DNA of 64,000 nt from Ramlibacter alkalitolerans (GTDB lineage: Bacteria > Pseudomonadota > Gammaproteobacteria > Burkholderiales > Burkholderiaceae_C). Of this stretch, positions 8,151 to 16,877 are shown piece after piece. The stretch spans positions 62,001 through 126,000 of the forward strand of contig NZ_JAEQND010000015.1 in the NCBI RefSeq assembly GCF_016722765.1. Direction: 5' to 3'. Every line of letters begins with the position of its first letter. Within the stretch, counting starts at the first letter, position 1. Made by a program: the position numbers and the translations under genes. The notes under the pieces were generated by a model. That model was given only the letters and a program-made list of their open reading frames with translations, was not told the origin of the DNA and made no database searches.

Positions 8151-9012
8151 GCGCCATGCCGGCCACGATCAGCACCGTGATCGGCTCGTCGAACAGCACC
8201 CACGCCATCAGCGCCGTCGTGGGCGGGACGAGGTACATGAGGCTGGTGACCGTCGTCGCCGCCCCGCGCTGGATCAGCAGGTACAGCAGCGAACTGCCGC
8301 CGAGCGTCATGCCGAGAACCGACCAGGCGAGCGCTCCGACCAGCTGGTGGTTCAGCCCTCCATCGGGCAGCACCCAGCGCATGGCCTCGCCCTCCATGAG
8401 AGCCAGCGGCAGGCTCACCGCGAAGGCCGCCGCGAGCTGCACGAGGTTGGCCGTGCGCACGTCGCAGGGCTTCACGAAGCGCTTCTGGTACAGGGTGCCG
8501 GCGGTGATGGAGAACAGCGCGATCACCGCATACGTGAAGTTGACGGCGCTCACCTCCCCGTGCCCCAGCTTCTGCCAGACGACGAGCACGAGCCCGAGCA
8601 ACCCCAGCGCGAGGCCCGCCCACTGGCGGGCGCGCACTTCGCCGCCGCGGGCCGAGATCCACACCGCGGTCAGCACCGGCTGCAGGCCCACCAGCAGCGA
8701 GGACAGGCCGGCGCCCATGCCGGCCTTGACGGCGGCCCACACGCCGCCCAGGTAGCCGGCATGCATCAGGATGCCGGCGACCGCCAGGTGCGCGAACTGC
8801 GCCCTGCCGCGCGGCCAGGCAGCGCGCGCGGCGAGCGCCCAGGCGAGGAAGGCCGCGACCGACAGCACGTAGCGCAGCGACAGGAACTTCAGCGGCGGCG
8901 CATGCGGCATGGCATAGCGCGCCACGATGAAGCCGGTGCTCCAGATCACGACGAACACCGCGGGCATGGCCCGCAGCATGGCGTCCGTGCGGGACGCGAC
9001 GGCGGCGGTCAT
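8104..9012 (-). CDS. EamA/DMT-family transporter
   Basis: A 302-residue drug/metabolite-type transporter with ten predicted membrane helices in two EamA repeats (about residues 15-145 and 160-295). The start AVFVVIWSTGFIVARYAMPHAPP and the second repeat ending SLMYLVPPTTALMAWVLFDEPIT are typical of the family. Members usually export amino acids or other small metabolites; no substrate can be assigned. Its ATG abuts the stop of pgsA upstream (9012/9013), so it may be expressed with pgsA. It overlaps the convergent LysR gene by 47 bases. Confidence 0.88.
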   Translation of the reverse strand: MTAAVASRTDAMLRAMPAVFVVIWSTGFIVARYAMPHAPPLKFLSLRYVLSVAAFLAWALAARAAWPRGRAQFAHLAVAGILMHAGYLGGVWAAVKAGMGAGLSSLLVGLQPVLTAVWISARGGEVRARQWAGLALGLLGLVLVVWQKLGHGEVSAVNFTYAVIALFSITAGTLYQKRFVKPCDVRTANLVQLAAAFAVSLPLALMEGEAMRWVLPDGGLNHQLVGALAWSVLGMTLGGSSLLYLLIQRGAATTVTSLMYLVPPTTALMAWVLFDEPITVLIVAGMALTAVGVSLVVRPARA

Positions 9013-9582
9013 CTACTTCTTCACCCGGCTGCGGATTTCCGGCAGGGCCTTCTGCAGGTAGTAGACCATCGACCAGACGGTGAGGATCGCCGAGGTCCAG
9101 ATCAGCCAGGTGCCCCATTGCAGCGTGTCGATCGTGCCCAGCACCTTGCCCTCGTAAAGCAGGAAGGGGATGGCCACCATCTGCACCGTGGTCTTGACCT
9201 TGCCGATCATGTGCACGGCGACCGAGCGCGAGGCGCCGATCTGCGCCATCCACTCGCGCAGGGCGGAGATCGCGATCTCGCGCCCGATGATGATCAGCGC
9301 CACGAAGACGTCGGCCCGCTGCAGGTCGACCAGCACCAGCAAGGAGGCGCAGACCAGGAACTTGTCGGCCACCGGATCGAGGAAGGCGCCGAAGGAGGAC
9401 TGCTGATTGAGCTTGCGGGCCAGGAAGCCGTCCAGCCAGTCGGTCGCGGCGAACACGATGAACATCACGGTGGCGATCAGGTTCTGCGTGCGGTGCTCCA
9501 GCCCCATGTAGAACACGCCCACCAGCAGGGGGATCGCGATGATGCGCGTCCAGGTCAGGAGGGTGGGAACCGTGAAGAACAT
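9013..9582 (-). CDS. pgsA: CDP-diacylglycerol-glycerol-3-phosphate 3-phosphatidyltransferase
   Basis: A 189-residue integral membrane enzyme making phosphatidylglycerol phosphate, the committed step to phosphatidylglycerol and cardiolipin. The CDP-alcohol phosphotransferase signature is intact: D-W-L-DG-FLAR, then G and two aspartates in FGAFLDPVADK, at about residues 55-83. Four to five membrane helices are visible. ATG 9582 gives the typical start (FFTVPTLLTWTRIIAIPLL). It lies downstream of uvrC on the same strand, with a REP-like repeat in the 119-base gap; uvrC-pgsA is a common proteobacterial order. Confidence 0.95.
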   Translation of the reverse strand: MFFTVPTLLTWTRIIAIPLLVGVFYMGLEHRTQNLIATVMFIVFAATDWLDGFLARKLNQQSSFGAFLDPVADKFLVCASLLVLVDLQRADVFVALIIIGREIAISALREWMAQIGASRSVAVHMIGKVKTTVQMVAIPFLLYEGKVLGTIDTLQWGTWLIWTSAILTVWSMVYYLQKALPEIRSRVKK

Positions 9583-9608
9583 GGGCGCGATTCTGGCATG
9601 ACGTCTGC

Positions 9609-9693
9609 GTCATTCCCGCGGAGGCGGGAATCCAGGGCTTGCGGAGCCACGCGCTGCGCGCGTGCTCTGGGCCCCCGCCTGCGCGGGGGTGAC
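9609..9693. repeat. REP-like element A, copy 1 (head-to-head pair)
   Basis: Two inverted copies of one short palindromic unit: GTCATTCCCGCGGAGGCGGG begins at 9609 and its inverse CCCCCGCCTGCGCGGGGGTG lies at 9673-9692, with CCAG/CTGG at the inner edges. The same unit recurs at 25477 and three times at 36691-36786. It fills the uvrC-pgsA gap. Confidence 0.8.
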
Positions 9694-9701
9694 GGCCGGG
9701 A

Positions 9702-11768
9702 TCAATGCAGCGCCCGGTAGATCTGCTCCGCCAGCTCGCGCGAGATCCCTTCGACGGTCGCGATGTCCTCCACGCTCGCGGCGGCGACGCCGCGCACGCC
9801 GCCGAAGCGTTGCAGCAGGCGGGCCCGCTTCTTCGCACCGATTCCCGGGATCTCCTCCAGCTGGCTGCCGCCCACGCGCACCCGCGCGCGGCGCGCCCGC
9901 ATGCCGGTGATCGCGAAGCGGTGGGCCTCGTCGCGGATCTGCGCCACCAGCATCAGCGCCGCCGATTCGCGCCCCAGGTACACCTTCTCGCGGCCGTCGG
10001 CGAACACCAGTTCCTCCAGGCCCACCTTGCGCCCCTCGCCCTTTTCCACGCCGACGATCACCGACAGGTCCAGCCCCAGTTCGGCGAACACCTCGCGCGC
10101 CATGCTCACCTGGCCGCGGCCGCCGTCGACCAGCACCAGGTCCGGCAGCCGCTGCGCGCTGCCGCCCCCGCCCGCCTTGGCACGGCGGGGGGCGCCCTGC
10201 TCTGCGGCCTCCGCGTCCGGGGCCGGCTCCTGCACTTGCGGCGCCGGCGCTTCCTCTTCCCCGCCATCGGGCGGCGTGGCATCCGGCGTATCGCGCCCGG
10301 CCTGCGCCAGCCGCGCGTAGCGCCGCGTCAGCACCTGCCGCATGGCTGCATAGTCGTCGCCGGGCGTGATGTCGTCGATGTTGTAGCGGCGGTACTCGCG
10401 GTTCTGCATCTGGTGGTGATGGAACACCACGCAGGACGCCTGCGTGGCCTCCCCCGCGGTGTGCGAGATGTCGAAGCACTCGATGCGGAAGGTGTCCAGG
10501 TTGTCGGGCGCCAGGTCCAGCGCCTCCACCAGGGCGCGGGTGCGGGCCTGCTGCGAGCCTTCCTCGGCCAGCAGGCGGGCTAGCTGGAGTTCGGCATTCT
10601 TCTCCGCCATCTCCAGCCACAGGCGCCGCTGGCCGCGCGGGTTGTGGACGGCGGCGATGCGCACGCCGGCCTGCTGCGCCAGGGCCTCGACCAGTTCCGC
10701 CTCGACCGGGTGGCTGGTGATGAGGGCGGAGGGCGCCGGAACACCGATGTAGTGCTGCGCGATGAAGGCCTCCAGCACCTGCACCTCCACGGGCTGCGCA
10801 TGCACCGCATCGGCCGCGTCGTCGAATTCCTGCACCGCCGCCGCATCCTCGATGTGGCTCGGGAAGTACGCCCGGTCGCCCAGGTGGCGGCCGCCGCGCA
10901 CCATCGCGAGGTTGACGCAGGCCTTGCCGCCGTGCACCTGCACGGCCAGGATGTCCACGTCCTTGTCCGAGGCCGTCTCCACCGACTGCTGGTGCAGCAC
11001 CTTCGACAGGGCCGCCATCTGGTTGCGCAGTTCGGCGGCCTGCTCGAATTCCAGCTTCTCGGCGTGCGCCATCATGCGCTGCTCGAGCCCCTGCAGCACC
11101 GCCTGCGTGTCGCCCTGCAGGAACGCCTCGGCGTTCAGCACGTCCTGGTGATAGGCCTCGGGTTCCACGAGGTTCACGCACGGCCCGGAGCAGCGCTTGA
11201 TCTGGTACAGCAGGCAGGGCCGCGTGCGGTTGCCGAACACGGTGTCCTCGCAGGTGCGCAGGCGGAACACCTTCTGCAGCAGCTGGATCGATTCCTTGAC
11301 GGCCCACGCGCTCGGGTACGGCCCGAAGTAGCGGTGCCTGCGGTCGACGGCGCCGCGGTAGTACGCCACGCGCGGGAACACCGCGGCGGAGGGCGAACCG
11401 CCCTGCCGGGCGGCGAAGCCCACCTTGTCCGGCGAGCCCGTGATCTTCAGGTACGGGTAGCTCTTGTCGTCGCGGAACAGGATGTTGTAGCGCGGCGCGA
11501 GCGTCTTGATCAGGTTGTTCTCGAGCAGCAGCGCCTCGGCCTCGGAGCGCACCACCGTCGTCTCCAGCCGCGCGATCTTGCCGACCATGTGGCCGATGCG
11601 CGTGCCGCCGTGGTTCTTCTGGAAGTAGCTCGAAACCCGCTTCTTCAGGTTGCGCGCCTTGCCGACGTAGAGGACGCCGCCCTCCGCGTCGTAATAGCGG
11701 TAGACGCCGGGCAATGCCGGCAGCGCGGCGACCTGCGCCAGCAGTTCCGCGGAATGCCCTTCGACCAT
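9702..11768 (-). CDS. uvrC: Excinuclease ABC subunit C
   Basis: A 688-residue UvrC, the nuclease that makes both incisions in nucleotide excision repair with UvrA and UvrB. The GIY-YIG domain is N-terminal ([20 protein letters not shown], about residues 19-38). The UVR motif binding UvrB is at about 205-240 ([20 protein letters not shown]), followed by the RNase H-like domain with [14 protein letters not shown]. Two helix-hairpin-helix motifs end the protein ([15 protein letters not shown] and [18 protein letters not shown]). An Ala/Pro/Glu-rich insertion of about 45 residues (around 486-533) splits the RNase H-like domain from the rest. The ATG at 11768 overlaps the ATG of divergent earP as CATG. 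Confidence 0.97.
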   Translation of the reverse strand: MVEGHSAELLAQVAALPALPGVYRYYDAEGGVLYVGKARNLKKRVSSYFQKNHGGTRIGHMVGKIARLETTVVRSEAEALLLENNLIKTLAPRYNILFRDDKSYPYLKITGSPDKVGFAARQGGSPSAAVFPRVAYYRGAVDRRHRYFGPYPSAWAVKESIQLLQKVFRLRTCEDTVFGNRTRPCLLYQIKRCSGPCVNLVEPEAYHQDVLNAEAFLQGDTQAVLQGLEQRMMAHAEKLEFEQAAELRNQMAALSKVLHQQSVETASDKDVDILAVQVHGGKACVNLAMVRGGRHLGDRAYFPSHIEDAAAVQEFDDAADAVHAQPVEVQVLEAFIAQHYIGVPAPSALITSHPVEAELVEALAQQAGVRIAAVHNPRGQRRLWLEMAEKNAELQLARLLAEEGSQQARTRALVEALDLAPDNLDTFRIECFDISHTAGEATQASCVVFHHHQMQNREYRRYNIDDITPGDDYAAMRQVLTRRYARLAQAGRDTPDATPPDGGEEEAPAPQVQEPAPDAEAAEQGAPRRAKAGGGGSAQRLPDLVLVDGGRGQVSMAREVFAELGLDLSVIVGVEKGEGRKVGLEELVFADGREKVYLGRESAALMLVAQIRDEAHRFAITGMRARRARVRVGGSQLEEIPGIGAKKRARLLQRFGGVRGVAAASVEDIATVEGISRELAEQIYRALH

Positions 11769-12831
11769 GCCGCCTATTATCGAGGCCGTGCGCTGGGACA
11801 TCTTCTGCAAGGTCATCGACAACCACGGCGATGCCGGCGTGTGCTGGCGCCTCGCCGCCGAACTCGCAGCGCGCGGCCATGCGGTGCGGCTCTGGATGGA
11901 CGACAGCGCGATGCTGGCATGGATGGCCCCCGACGGCGCCCCGGGCGTCGAGGTGGTGCCCTGGTGCGATCCGGTGCCCGACCTGGCGCCCGGCGACGTG
12001 GTGATCGAGGCCTTCGGCTGCGACCCGCCGGCCGCGTTCGTCGCGCGCATGGCCGCCCTGTCCACGCCGCCGGCCTGGCTCAACCTCGAATATCTCTCGG
12101 CCGAACGCTACGTGGAACGCAGCCACGGCCTGCCCTCGCCCGTGATGCACGGCCCCGGCGCGGGACTGGTCAAGCGCTTCTTCTACCCCGGCTTCACCGC
12201 ACGCACGGGCGGGCTGCTGCGCGAGCAGGACCTGGCCGCGCGGCAAGCGTCCTTCGACCGCTCGGCGTGGCTGCAGCGCTGGGGCATAGCCCCGGCCCAG
12301 GCGCGGGTGGTGAGCCTGTTCTGCTACGAACCCGCGGCGCTGCCGCAGCTGCTGGACCAGCTGGCGCAAGCCGCCCCGCCGACCGAACTGCTGGTGACTT
12401 CCGGGCGCGCGGCGGCGGCCGTGCGCCGGCACGCGCTGCAGGGCCGCGGCGCCTTGCGCCTGCACTTCCTGCCCTTGCTGAGCCAGCGCGAGTACGACCA
12501 CCTGCTCTGGTCGTGCGACCTGAACTTCGTGCGCGGCGAGGATTCCGCCGTGCGCGGCCTGCTGGCCGGGGTGCCCGCCATCTGGCAGATCTATCCGCAG
12601 GACGACCAGGCGCACCACGCCAAGCTGGAAGCCTTCCTCGACTGGCTGCAGCCGCCGAACGACCTGCGTGATTTTTTCCGCACCTGGAACGGCGTGGTCG
12701 ACGAACCCCTGCCCGCCCTCGACATCCCCCGCTGGCGTCCGACCGCGCGGGTAGCCTTTGACCGGGCGCAAGCATTACCCGAGCTCGCGAGCGGGCTGGT
12801 GCGCTTCGCCGGCGAGCGCGGTAGAATATAG
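11767..12831 (+). CDS. earP: EF-P arginine rhamnosyltransferase EarP
   Basis: A glycosyltransferase (GT-B fold, DUF2331) that attaches rhamnose from dTDP-beta-L-rhamnose to Arg32 of EF-P. The family's DN-x-GD motif is present as [13 protein letters not shown] (the usual Phe is His), and the C-terminal [12 protein letters not shown] holds the Glu/Asp needed for catalysis. The next gene is efp, the usual EarP neighbour. Two starts are possible: ATG 11767, or GTG 11788 giving (V/M)[11 protein letters not shown], which matches most relatives better. TATTAT lies 7 bases before that GTG, so a leaderless transcript is conceivable. The length (354 or 347 residues) is typical. The dTDP-rhamnose genes are not in this window. 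Confidence 0.93.
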   Translation: MPPIIEAVRWDIFCKVIDNHGDAGVCWRLAAELAARGHAVRLWMDDSAMLAWMAPDGAPGVEVVPWCDPVPDLAPGDVVIEAFGCDPPAAFVARMAALSTPPAWLNLEYLSAERYVERSHGLPSPVMHGPGAGLVKRFFYPGFTARTGGLLREQDLAARQASFDRSAWLQRWGIAPAQARVVSLFCYEPAALPQLLDQLAQAAPPTELLVTSGRAAAAVRRHALQGRGALRLHFLPLLSQREYDHLLWSCDLNFVRGEDSAVRGLLAGVPAIWQIYPQDDQAHHAKLEAFLDWLQPPNDLRDFFRTWNGVVDEPLPALDIPRWRPTARVAFDRAQALPELASGLVRFAGERGRI

Positions 12832-12956
12832 AGCTTTGCGTTGCTGCCCGAAAGGCGCGTACGCGCACCCAACTTGCCTCCCACGCGCAGCTTTTTGCGC
12901 GCAGTCTTGAGCCAACAGCCGGGACGTGCGGTGGCACTCACCCGTAGAGACGTGTT

Positions 12957-13511
12957 ATGAAAATCGCTCAAGAAATCCGCGCCGGCAACGTGATCATGTA
13001 CACCGGCCAGCCGTGGGTCGTGCTGAAGACCGAATATTCGCGCGGCGGCCGCAACTCGGCCACCGTGCGCATGAAGCTCAAGTCCCTGCTGAACAACCAG
13101 GGCACGGAGACCGTGTTCAAGGCCGACGACAAGATGGACCAGATCGTGCTGGAGAAGAAGGACTGCACCTATTCCTACTTCGCCGATCCGATGTACGTCT
13201 GGATGGACGCCGAGTACAACCAGTACGAGGTCGAGAAGGAAAACATGGGCGACGCCCTGAACTACCTCGAGGAAGGCATGCCCGCCGAAGTGGTGTTCTA
13301 CGAAGGCAAGGCGATCTCGGTCGAAATCCCGACCAGCGTCGAGCGCGAGATCACCTGGACCGAGCCGGCCGTCAAGGGCGACACCTCGGGCAAGGTGCTC
13401 AAGCCCGCCAAGCTCGCCACCGGCTATGAGATCGGCGTGCCGATCTTCGTCGCCCAGGGCGACAAGGTCGAGATCGACACCCGCACCGGCGAATACCGCC
13501 GCCGCGTCTGA
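12957..13511 (+). CDS. efp: Translation elongation factor P
   Basis: A 184-residue EF-P, which binds between the P and E sites and rescues ribosomes stalled at polyproline. Three beta-barrel domains are present. The modification loop reads SRGGRNSAT with arginine at position 32, the residue rhamnosylated by EarP; lysine-type EF-Ps have Lys here. The 125-base gap after earP includes TAGAAT at 12822-12827, overlapping the earP stop, as a likely -10, so efp may have its own promoter with a leader of roughly 120 bases. The Shine-Dalgarno is weak (TAGAGA). A clear terminator follows. Confidence 0.98.
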   Translation: MKIAQEIRAGNVIMYTGQPWVVLKTEYSRGGRNSATVRMKLKSLLNNQGTETVFKADDKMDQIVLEKKDCTYSYFADPMYVWMDAEYNQYEVEKENMGDALNYLEEGMPAEVVFYEGKAISVEIPTSVEREITWTEPAVKGDTSGKVLKPAKLATGYEIGVPIFVAQGDKVEIDTRTGEYRRRV

Positions 13512-13532
13512 GGCGGCTCGCCCGACGACAAG

Positions 13533-13556
13533 AAGGCTCCGCAAGGGGCCTTTTTT
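13533..13556 (+). terminator. efp terminator
   Basis: AAGGCTCC (13533-13540) pairs with GGGGCCTT (13545-13552) over a GCAA tetraloop, followed by a T-run to 13556. Its 3' arm also carries AAGGGG, the only Shine-Dalgarno-like sequence before the next gene. Confidence 0.88.
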
Positions 13557-13557
13557 G

Positions 13558-14370
13558 ATGGTCCCCGTGGATTTCGATCTCTCCCGCATCGTCGCGCCCT
13601 TCCGCATGCAGCCCGGCCTGCAGCGGCTGGCCGCGGGCGCCCGCCAGCTCACGCCTCTGGCCGCCGGTTCGCCGCTCTGGCAGGAGAAGAAGCTGGTGCT
13701 CGATGCGGGTGGCAGCCGCCTGTGCGTGCTCGGTTTCGATCCGCAACCCGCCCTGCGCGCGATCGCTGGCCAGGCCCGGCGTGAAGGCCTGCCGCTCGAA
13801 GGGCCGCCGGAACTCGCGTTCGAGGAGGACTTCGCGGTGCTCGAAGGCGCGGGCGGCACGCTGCCCTGGCTGTGCGTCTGCGTTCCCTCGCACTGGGCGC
13901 CGGAGGAGAAGCTCGGACTTCCGTTTGCCAGCGTGCACGCGCCGGTGGCGGACAACCAGATGCTGCTGGCCGCCGGCAGGCAGCTGGTGCGACTCGTCAC
14001 CGGCGGTGAACGCTTCGAGCGCTTCGTCTGGACGGTCACGCCCAGCGGCCGCTTCGACCAGCATCCGCGGCGGCATCCCCGTGCGCCGTGGCCGCAGAGC
14101 AGCGACCCGGCGGAATTCGCGTACCGCTGCTTCCTGCGCGTCGAACGCCAGACCTTCTTTCCCGTCGCCGAAGCCCCCGGGCAGGCTGTCTTCACGATCC
14201 GCGTGATGCTGCAGCCGCTCGTCGAGGCCCTTTCGGCGCCGGAAGAGGCGCGGCGGGTGCACGACGCCCTCGCCTCCATGAGCGATGCCGTGCTCGCCTA
14301 CAAGAACCTGGCACTGGCACGCGAGCGCCTGCTGGCCTGGCTGGCACGGGAGAGCCGCCGATGGAACTGA
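13558..14370 (+). CDS. DUF3445 protein (haem-dependent oxidative N-demethylase-like)
   Basis: A 270-residue protein of family DUF3445, whose characterised members are the haem-binding alpha subunits of oxidative N-demethylases acting on small amines. Recognisable blocks are PSHWAPEEKLGLPFASVHAPV (residues about 115-135), TPSGRFDQHPR and RVERQTFFPV..AVFTIRVML. The activity of this protein is not established. The ATG at 13558 comes one base after the T-tract of the efp terminator; AAGGGG within the terminator stem is its probable ribosome-binding site. A GTG at 13567 is the alternative start. It overlaps the next gene by 10 bases. Confidence 0.8.
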   Translation: MVPVDFDLSRIVAPFRMQPGLQRLAAGARQLTPLAAGSPLWQEKKLVLDAGGSRLCVLGFDPQPALRAIAGQARREGLPLEGPPELAFEEDFAVLEGAGGTLPWLCVCVPSHWAPEEKLGLPFASVHAPVADNQMLLAAGRQLVRLVTGGERFERFVWTVTPSGRFDQHPRRHPRAPWPQSSDPAEFAYRCFLRVERQTFFPVAEAPGQAVFTIRVMLQPLVEALSAPEEARRVHDALASMSDAVLAYKNLALARERLLAWLARESRRWN

Positions 14371-15239
14371 TCGCGCGCATCGCGCAGGTCATCGTGCCGG
14401 TGTTCCTGGTGGTGGGCATCGGCTACGTCTACGCGCGCCGGCAGAAGCCCGACATGAACGCCTTCAACCGCATGGTGCTGGACGTGCTCAGCCCCCTGCT
14501 GGTGTACACGGCGCTGGCGGGCAAGGAATTCCGCTTGCGCGAGCATCTCGCGCTGCTGGCCGGCGGGGCCTTGGTGATCCTCGCCAGCGGGCTGGTCGCC
14601 TGGATCGTCTCGCGGGCGGCCCGCACGCAGCCGCGCACGCTGGTGCCGGTGGTGATGTTCAGCAACTGCGGCAACATGGGCCTGCCGCTGGCCTTGCTCG
14701 CGTTCGGCCCCGAAGGCTTCGGCGCCGCGGTGGCGCTGTTTTCCATCAGCAACCTGCTGCATTTCTCGCTCGGCTCGCGCATCACCAGCAGCGAGGCGAG
14801 CACGCGCGAACTGCTGCTCAGTCCGCTCATGCTCTCCAGCGCGCTCGGCTTCGCCAGTGCGTGGAGCGGCGTACGGCCGCCGGACATGCTGTTCACGGGC
14901 ATGAAGCTGCTGGGCGAGGCGATGGTGCCGCTGATGCTGTTCGCGCTCGGCGTGCGGCTGACGCAGCTGCGCCGGCGCGACGTGCCGCGGGGCCTGCTCG
15001 GCGCCTTTGCCCGGCCGCTGGTCGGGCTGGCCGTCGCGGTGCCGCTCGCGTGGGCGCTGCGCCTCGACGGCATGGCGCGCGCGCAGCTGATCCTGTTCGG
15101 CGCGCTGCCCCCGGCCGTGATGCAGTTCCTGCTGGCGGAGCGCTATCAGCAGGAGCCGGAGCGCGTGGCCGCCATGATCCTGCTCGGGAATGCGCTCGCC
15201 GTGGTGTTCGTGCCGTTCGGGCTCGCACTCGCGTTGTAG
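14361..15239 (+). CDS. AEC-family permease (auxin efflux carrier type)
   Basis: A 292-residue membrane protein of the Mem_trans/AEC family, with about ten helices in two halves. Family features are the NRMVLDVLSPLLVYTALAGKEF segment near the start, FSNCGNMGLPLALLAFG near residue 95, and LFGALPPAVMQFLLAERY near the end. Bacterial members such as MdcF and MleP move small organic acids; no substrate can be assigned. It starts inside the upstream gene (ATG 14361, 10-base overlap), implying co-translation. Its 3' end overlaps the convergent GYF-like gene by 94 bases. Confidence 0.88.
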   Translation: MELIARIAQVIVPVFLVVGIGYVYARRQKPDMNAFNRMVLDVLSPLLVYTALAGKEFRLREHLALLAGGALVILASGLVAWIVSRAARTQPRTLVPVVMFSNCGNMGLPLALLAFGPEGFGAAVALFSISNLLHFSLGSRITSSEASTRELLLSPLMLSSALGFASAWSGVRPPDMLFTGMKLLGEAMVPLMLFALGVRLTQLRRRDVPRGLLGAFARPLVGLAVAVPLAWALRLDGMARAQLILFGALPPAVMQFLLAERYQQEPERVAAMILLGNALAVVFVPFGLALAL

Positions 15240-15922
15240 GCCGCCCGCGCCTGGATCGCGCAAACCGCCACCGCCAGCGCCAGCAGCGCGAACGCCGCCA
15301 TCCACAAGCCGCGCCCTGCCTTGCGCCTGGCCCGTGGACCGGGCGCGGCGAGCGGCTCGCTGCCCGGCCACGGCACCGTGTGCGGCAGGCCCTCCACCAG
15401 CGCGCGTGCCGCTTCCGGCGTGCGCAATTCCAGCCGCAGGCGCTGCACGCCCTCGCCCGACGGCTCGCGCACGCCGAGCTCGACGACGCTGTCCTGCAAG
15501 CGGGCATGGATGATGTCGTGCAGCGGGATCTTGACACGGTCTTGCTTCCAGGCGAGCGCATCACGATGGCGGCCCGCCAGGCGCAGCGCCTTCTTCTGCA
15601 CCCGCACTTCCACCTCGCCGCGGAACGCCGGCATCGGATAGGCCGGTCCCTGCACGTCAAGCAGGTCCGCCGCGTGCCCGGGCAGCACCATCGGGGAGCC
15701 GCCGTGGTCGCCGGCCGGGCTTGCGGGTTCCGCAGGCGCGGGCGGCGTCAGCGGCAAGGTGCCGTGGAGCAGTTCGGCCACCGTGAGGCGGGCGCCGTCC
15801 GAAGCCTCGAGCTGGTGCCGGCTGGTCAGCGTCTTGCGCACCCGCATGCCGACGATGGTGCGGCGGTCGTACGGCCCCAGCCGGCGGCCATCGAGCACCA
15901 CGTGGTAAAGAATGTCAGCCAA
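15146..15922 (-). CDS. GYF_2-like domain protein with C-terminal membrane helix
   Basis: A 258-residue protein of unknown function. The first 45 residues (YHVVLDGRRLGPYDRRTIVG) resemble the GYF_2 fold seen in many membrane-associated bacterial proteins. A Pro/Ala-rich linker follows, then a beta-rich stretch (about 115-200), and one membrane helix (GLWMAAFALLALAVAVCAIQ) near residue 220 leaves a short tail. I place the start at a TTG (15922) because AAGGA lies 7 bases before it; the upstream ATG at 16033 would overlap the divergent LOG gene. The last 30 codons are antisense to the end of the AEC permease, an unusually long convergent overlap. Confidence 0.6.
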   Translation of the reverse strand: MADILYHVVLDGRRLGPYDRRTIVGMRVRKTLTSRHQLEASDGARLTVAELLHGTLPLTPPAPAEPASPAGDHGGSPMVLPGHAADLLDVQGPAYPMPAFRGEVEVRVQKKALRLAGRHRDALAWKQDRVKIPLHDIIHARLQDSVVELGVREPSGEGVQRLRLELRTPEAARALVEGLPHTVPWPGSEPLAAPGPRARRKAGRGLWMAAFALLALAVAVCAIQARAAYNASASPNGTNTTASAFPSRIMAATRSGSC

Positions 15923-16013
15923 CCGACGGTCCTTCTCGTCTTCGCCCAAGGATAGCGCTAGCGCGGCAGCGCGCTCTCCGGCGGTGGCGCGATTGACGCC
16001 ACAATGGGCGCTT

Positions 16014-16877
16014 ATGTCTTCGACTCGCAACATTCACGACCGGCGCCTGGCCGATGCCTGGGCCACGCTGCAGGCGCATTCCAACGCCGGCCTGCCGCTG
16101 GACCCGGATGCCAGCCGGCTGGCTTTCGCCGACCCCGAATTCCTGCTGCGCCGCGAGACGCGCGGCATCCGCATCCAGCTGGAACTGCTCAAGCCGGACC
16201 TGGAGCAGCAGGCCCACGGCATCGAGAACACCATCGTGGTCTTCGGCAGCGCGCGCTTTCGCGACCCGGAAGCGGCCGCCGAACTGGTGGCGGCGGCCGA
16301 AGCCGGCGGCGACGAGGCCGTGGCCCGGCGCGCCCGCGCGCTGGCGCGCAACGCGCACTACTACGAGAAGGCGCGCGCCTTCGGGCGGGTGGTCGCCGAA
16401 TACAGCGGCGCCAAGGAGCCGCGGGACAAGCTGTTCGTCTGCACCGGGGGCGGCCCCGGCATCATGGAAGCCGCCAACCGCGGCTGCTTCGACGCCGGCG
16501 GCACCAGCGTGGGGCTGGCGATCGCCCTGCCGATGGAGGAGGCCGCCAACCGCTACGTCACGCCGGCGCTCTCCTTCAAGTTCCACTACTTCGCGCTGCG
16601 CAAGATGCACTTCATGATGCGGGCCAAGGCGCTGGTCGCGTTCCCGGGCGGCTTCGGCACGCTCGACGAATTGTTCGAAGTGATCACGCTGGTGCAGACG
16701 CGCAAGGCGCGCCAGGTGCCCATCGTGCTGTTCGGGTCCGACTACTGGAAGCGGCTGATCAACTTCGAGCTGCTGGTGGAAGAAGGCGTGATCTCGGCGG
16801 CCGACCTGGACCTGTTCCAGTTCGCCGACGAACCGGAAGCGGCCTGGGAGATCATCCGGTCCTTCTATCGTCTCTGA
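16014..16877 (+). CDS. LOG-family/TIGR00730 Rossmann-fold protein
   Basis: A 287-residue protein of the lysine-decarboxylase-like LOG family; characterised members are nucleoside-5'-monophosphate phosphoribohydrolases, including cytokinin-activating enzymes. The family signatures are GGGPGIMEAANRG (about residue 145) and PGGFGTLDELFE (about 215). An N-terminal extension of about 70 residues before FGSARF is typical of the longer proteobacterial type. The ATG at 16014 has no clear Shine-Dalgarno. Its end overlaps the convergent MFS gene by 26 bases. The physiological substrate in this organism is unknown. Confidence 0.88.
   Translation: MSSTRNIHDRRLADAWATLQAHSNAGLPLDPDASRLAFADPEFLLRRETRGIRIQLELLKPDLEQQAHGIENTIVVFGSARFRDPEAAAELVAAAEAGGDEAVARRARALARNAHYYEKARAFGRVVAEYSGAKEPRDKLFVCTGGGPGIMEAANRGCFDAGGTSVGLAIALPMEEAANRYVTPALSFKFHYFALRKMHFMMRAKALVAFPGGFGTLDELFEVITLVQTRKARQVPIVLFGSDYWKRLINFELLVEEGVISAADLDLFQFADEPEAAWEIIRSFYRL

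Noticed and set aside
9610-12771. A 1053-codon minus-strand frame across uvrC and earP
   Set aside because: It is a different frame from uvrC and antisense to earP, with low-complexity Arg/Ala/Gly content.
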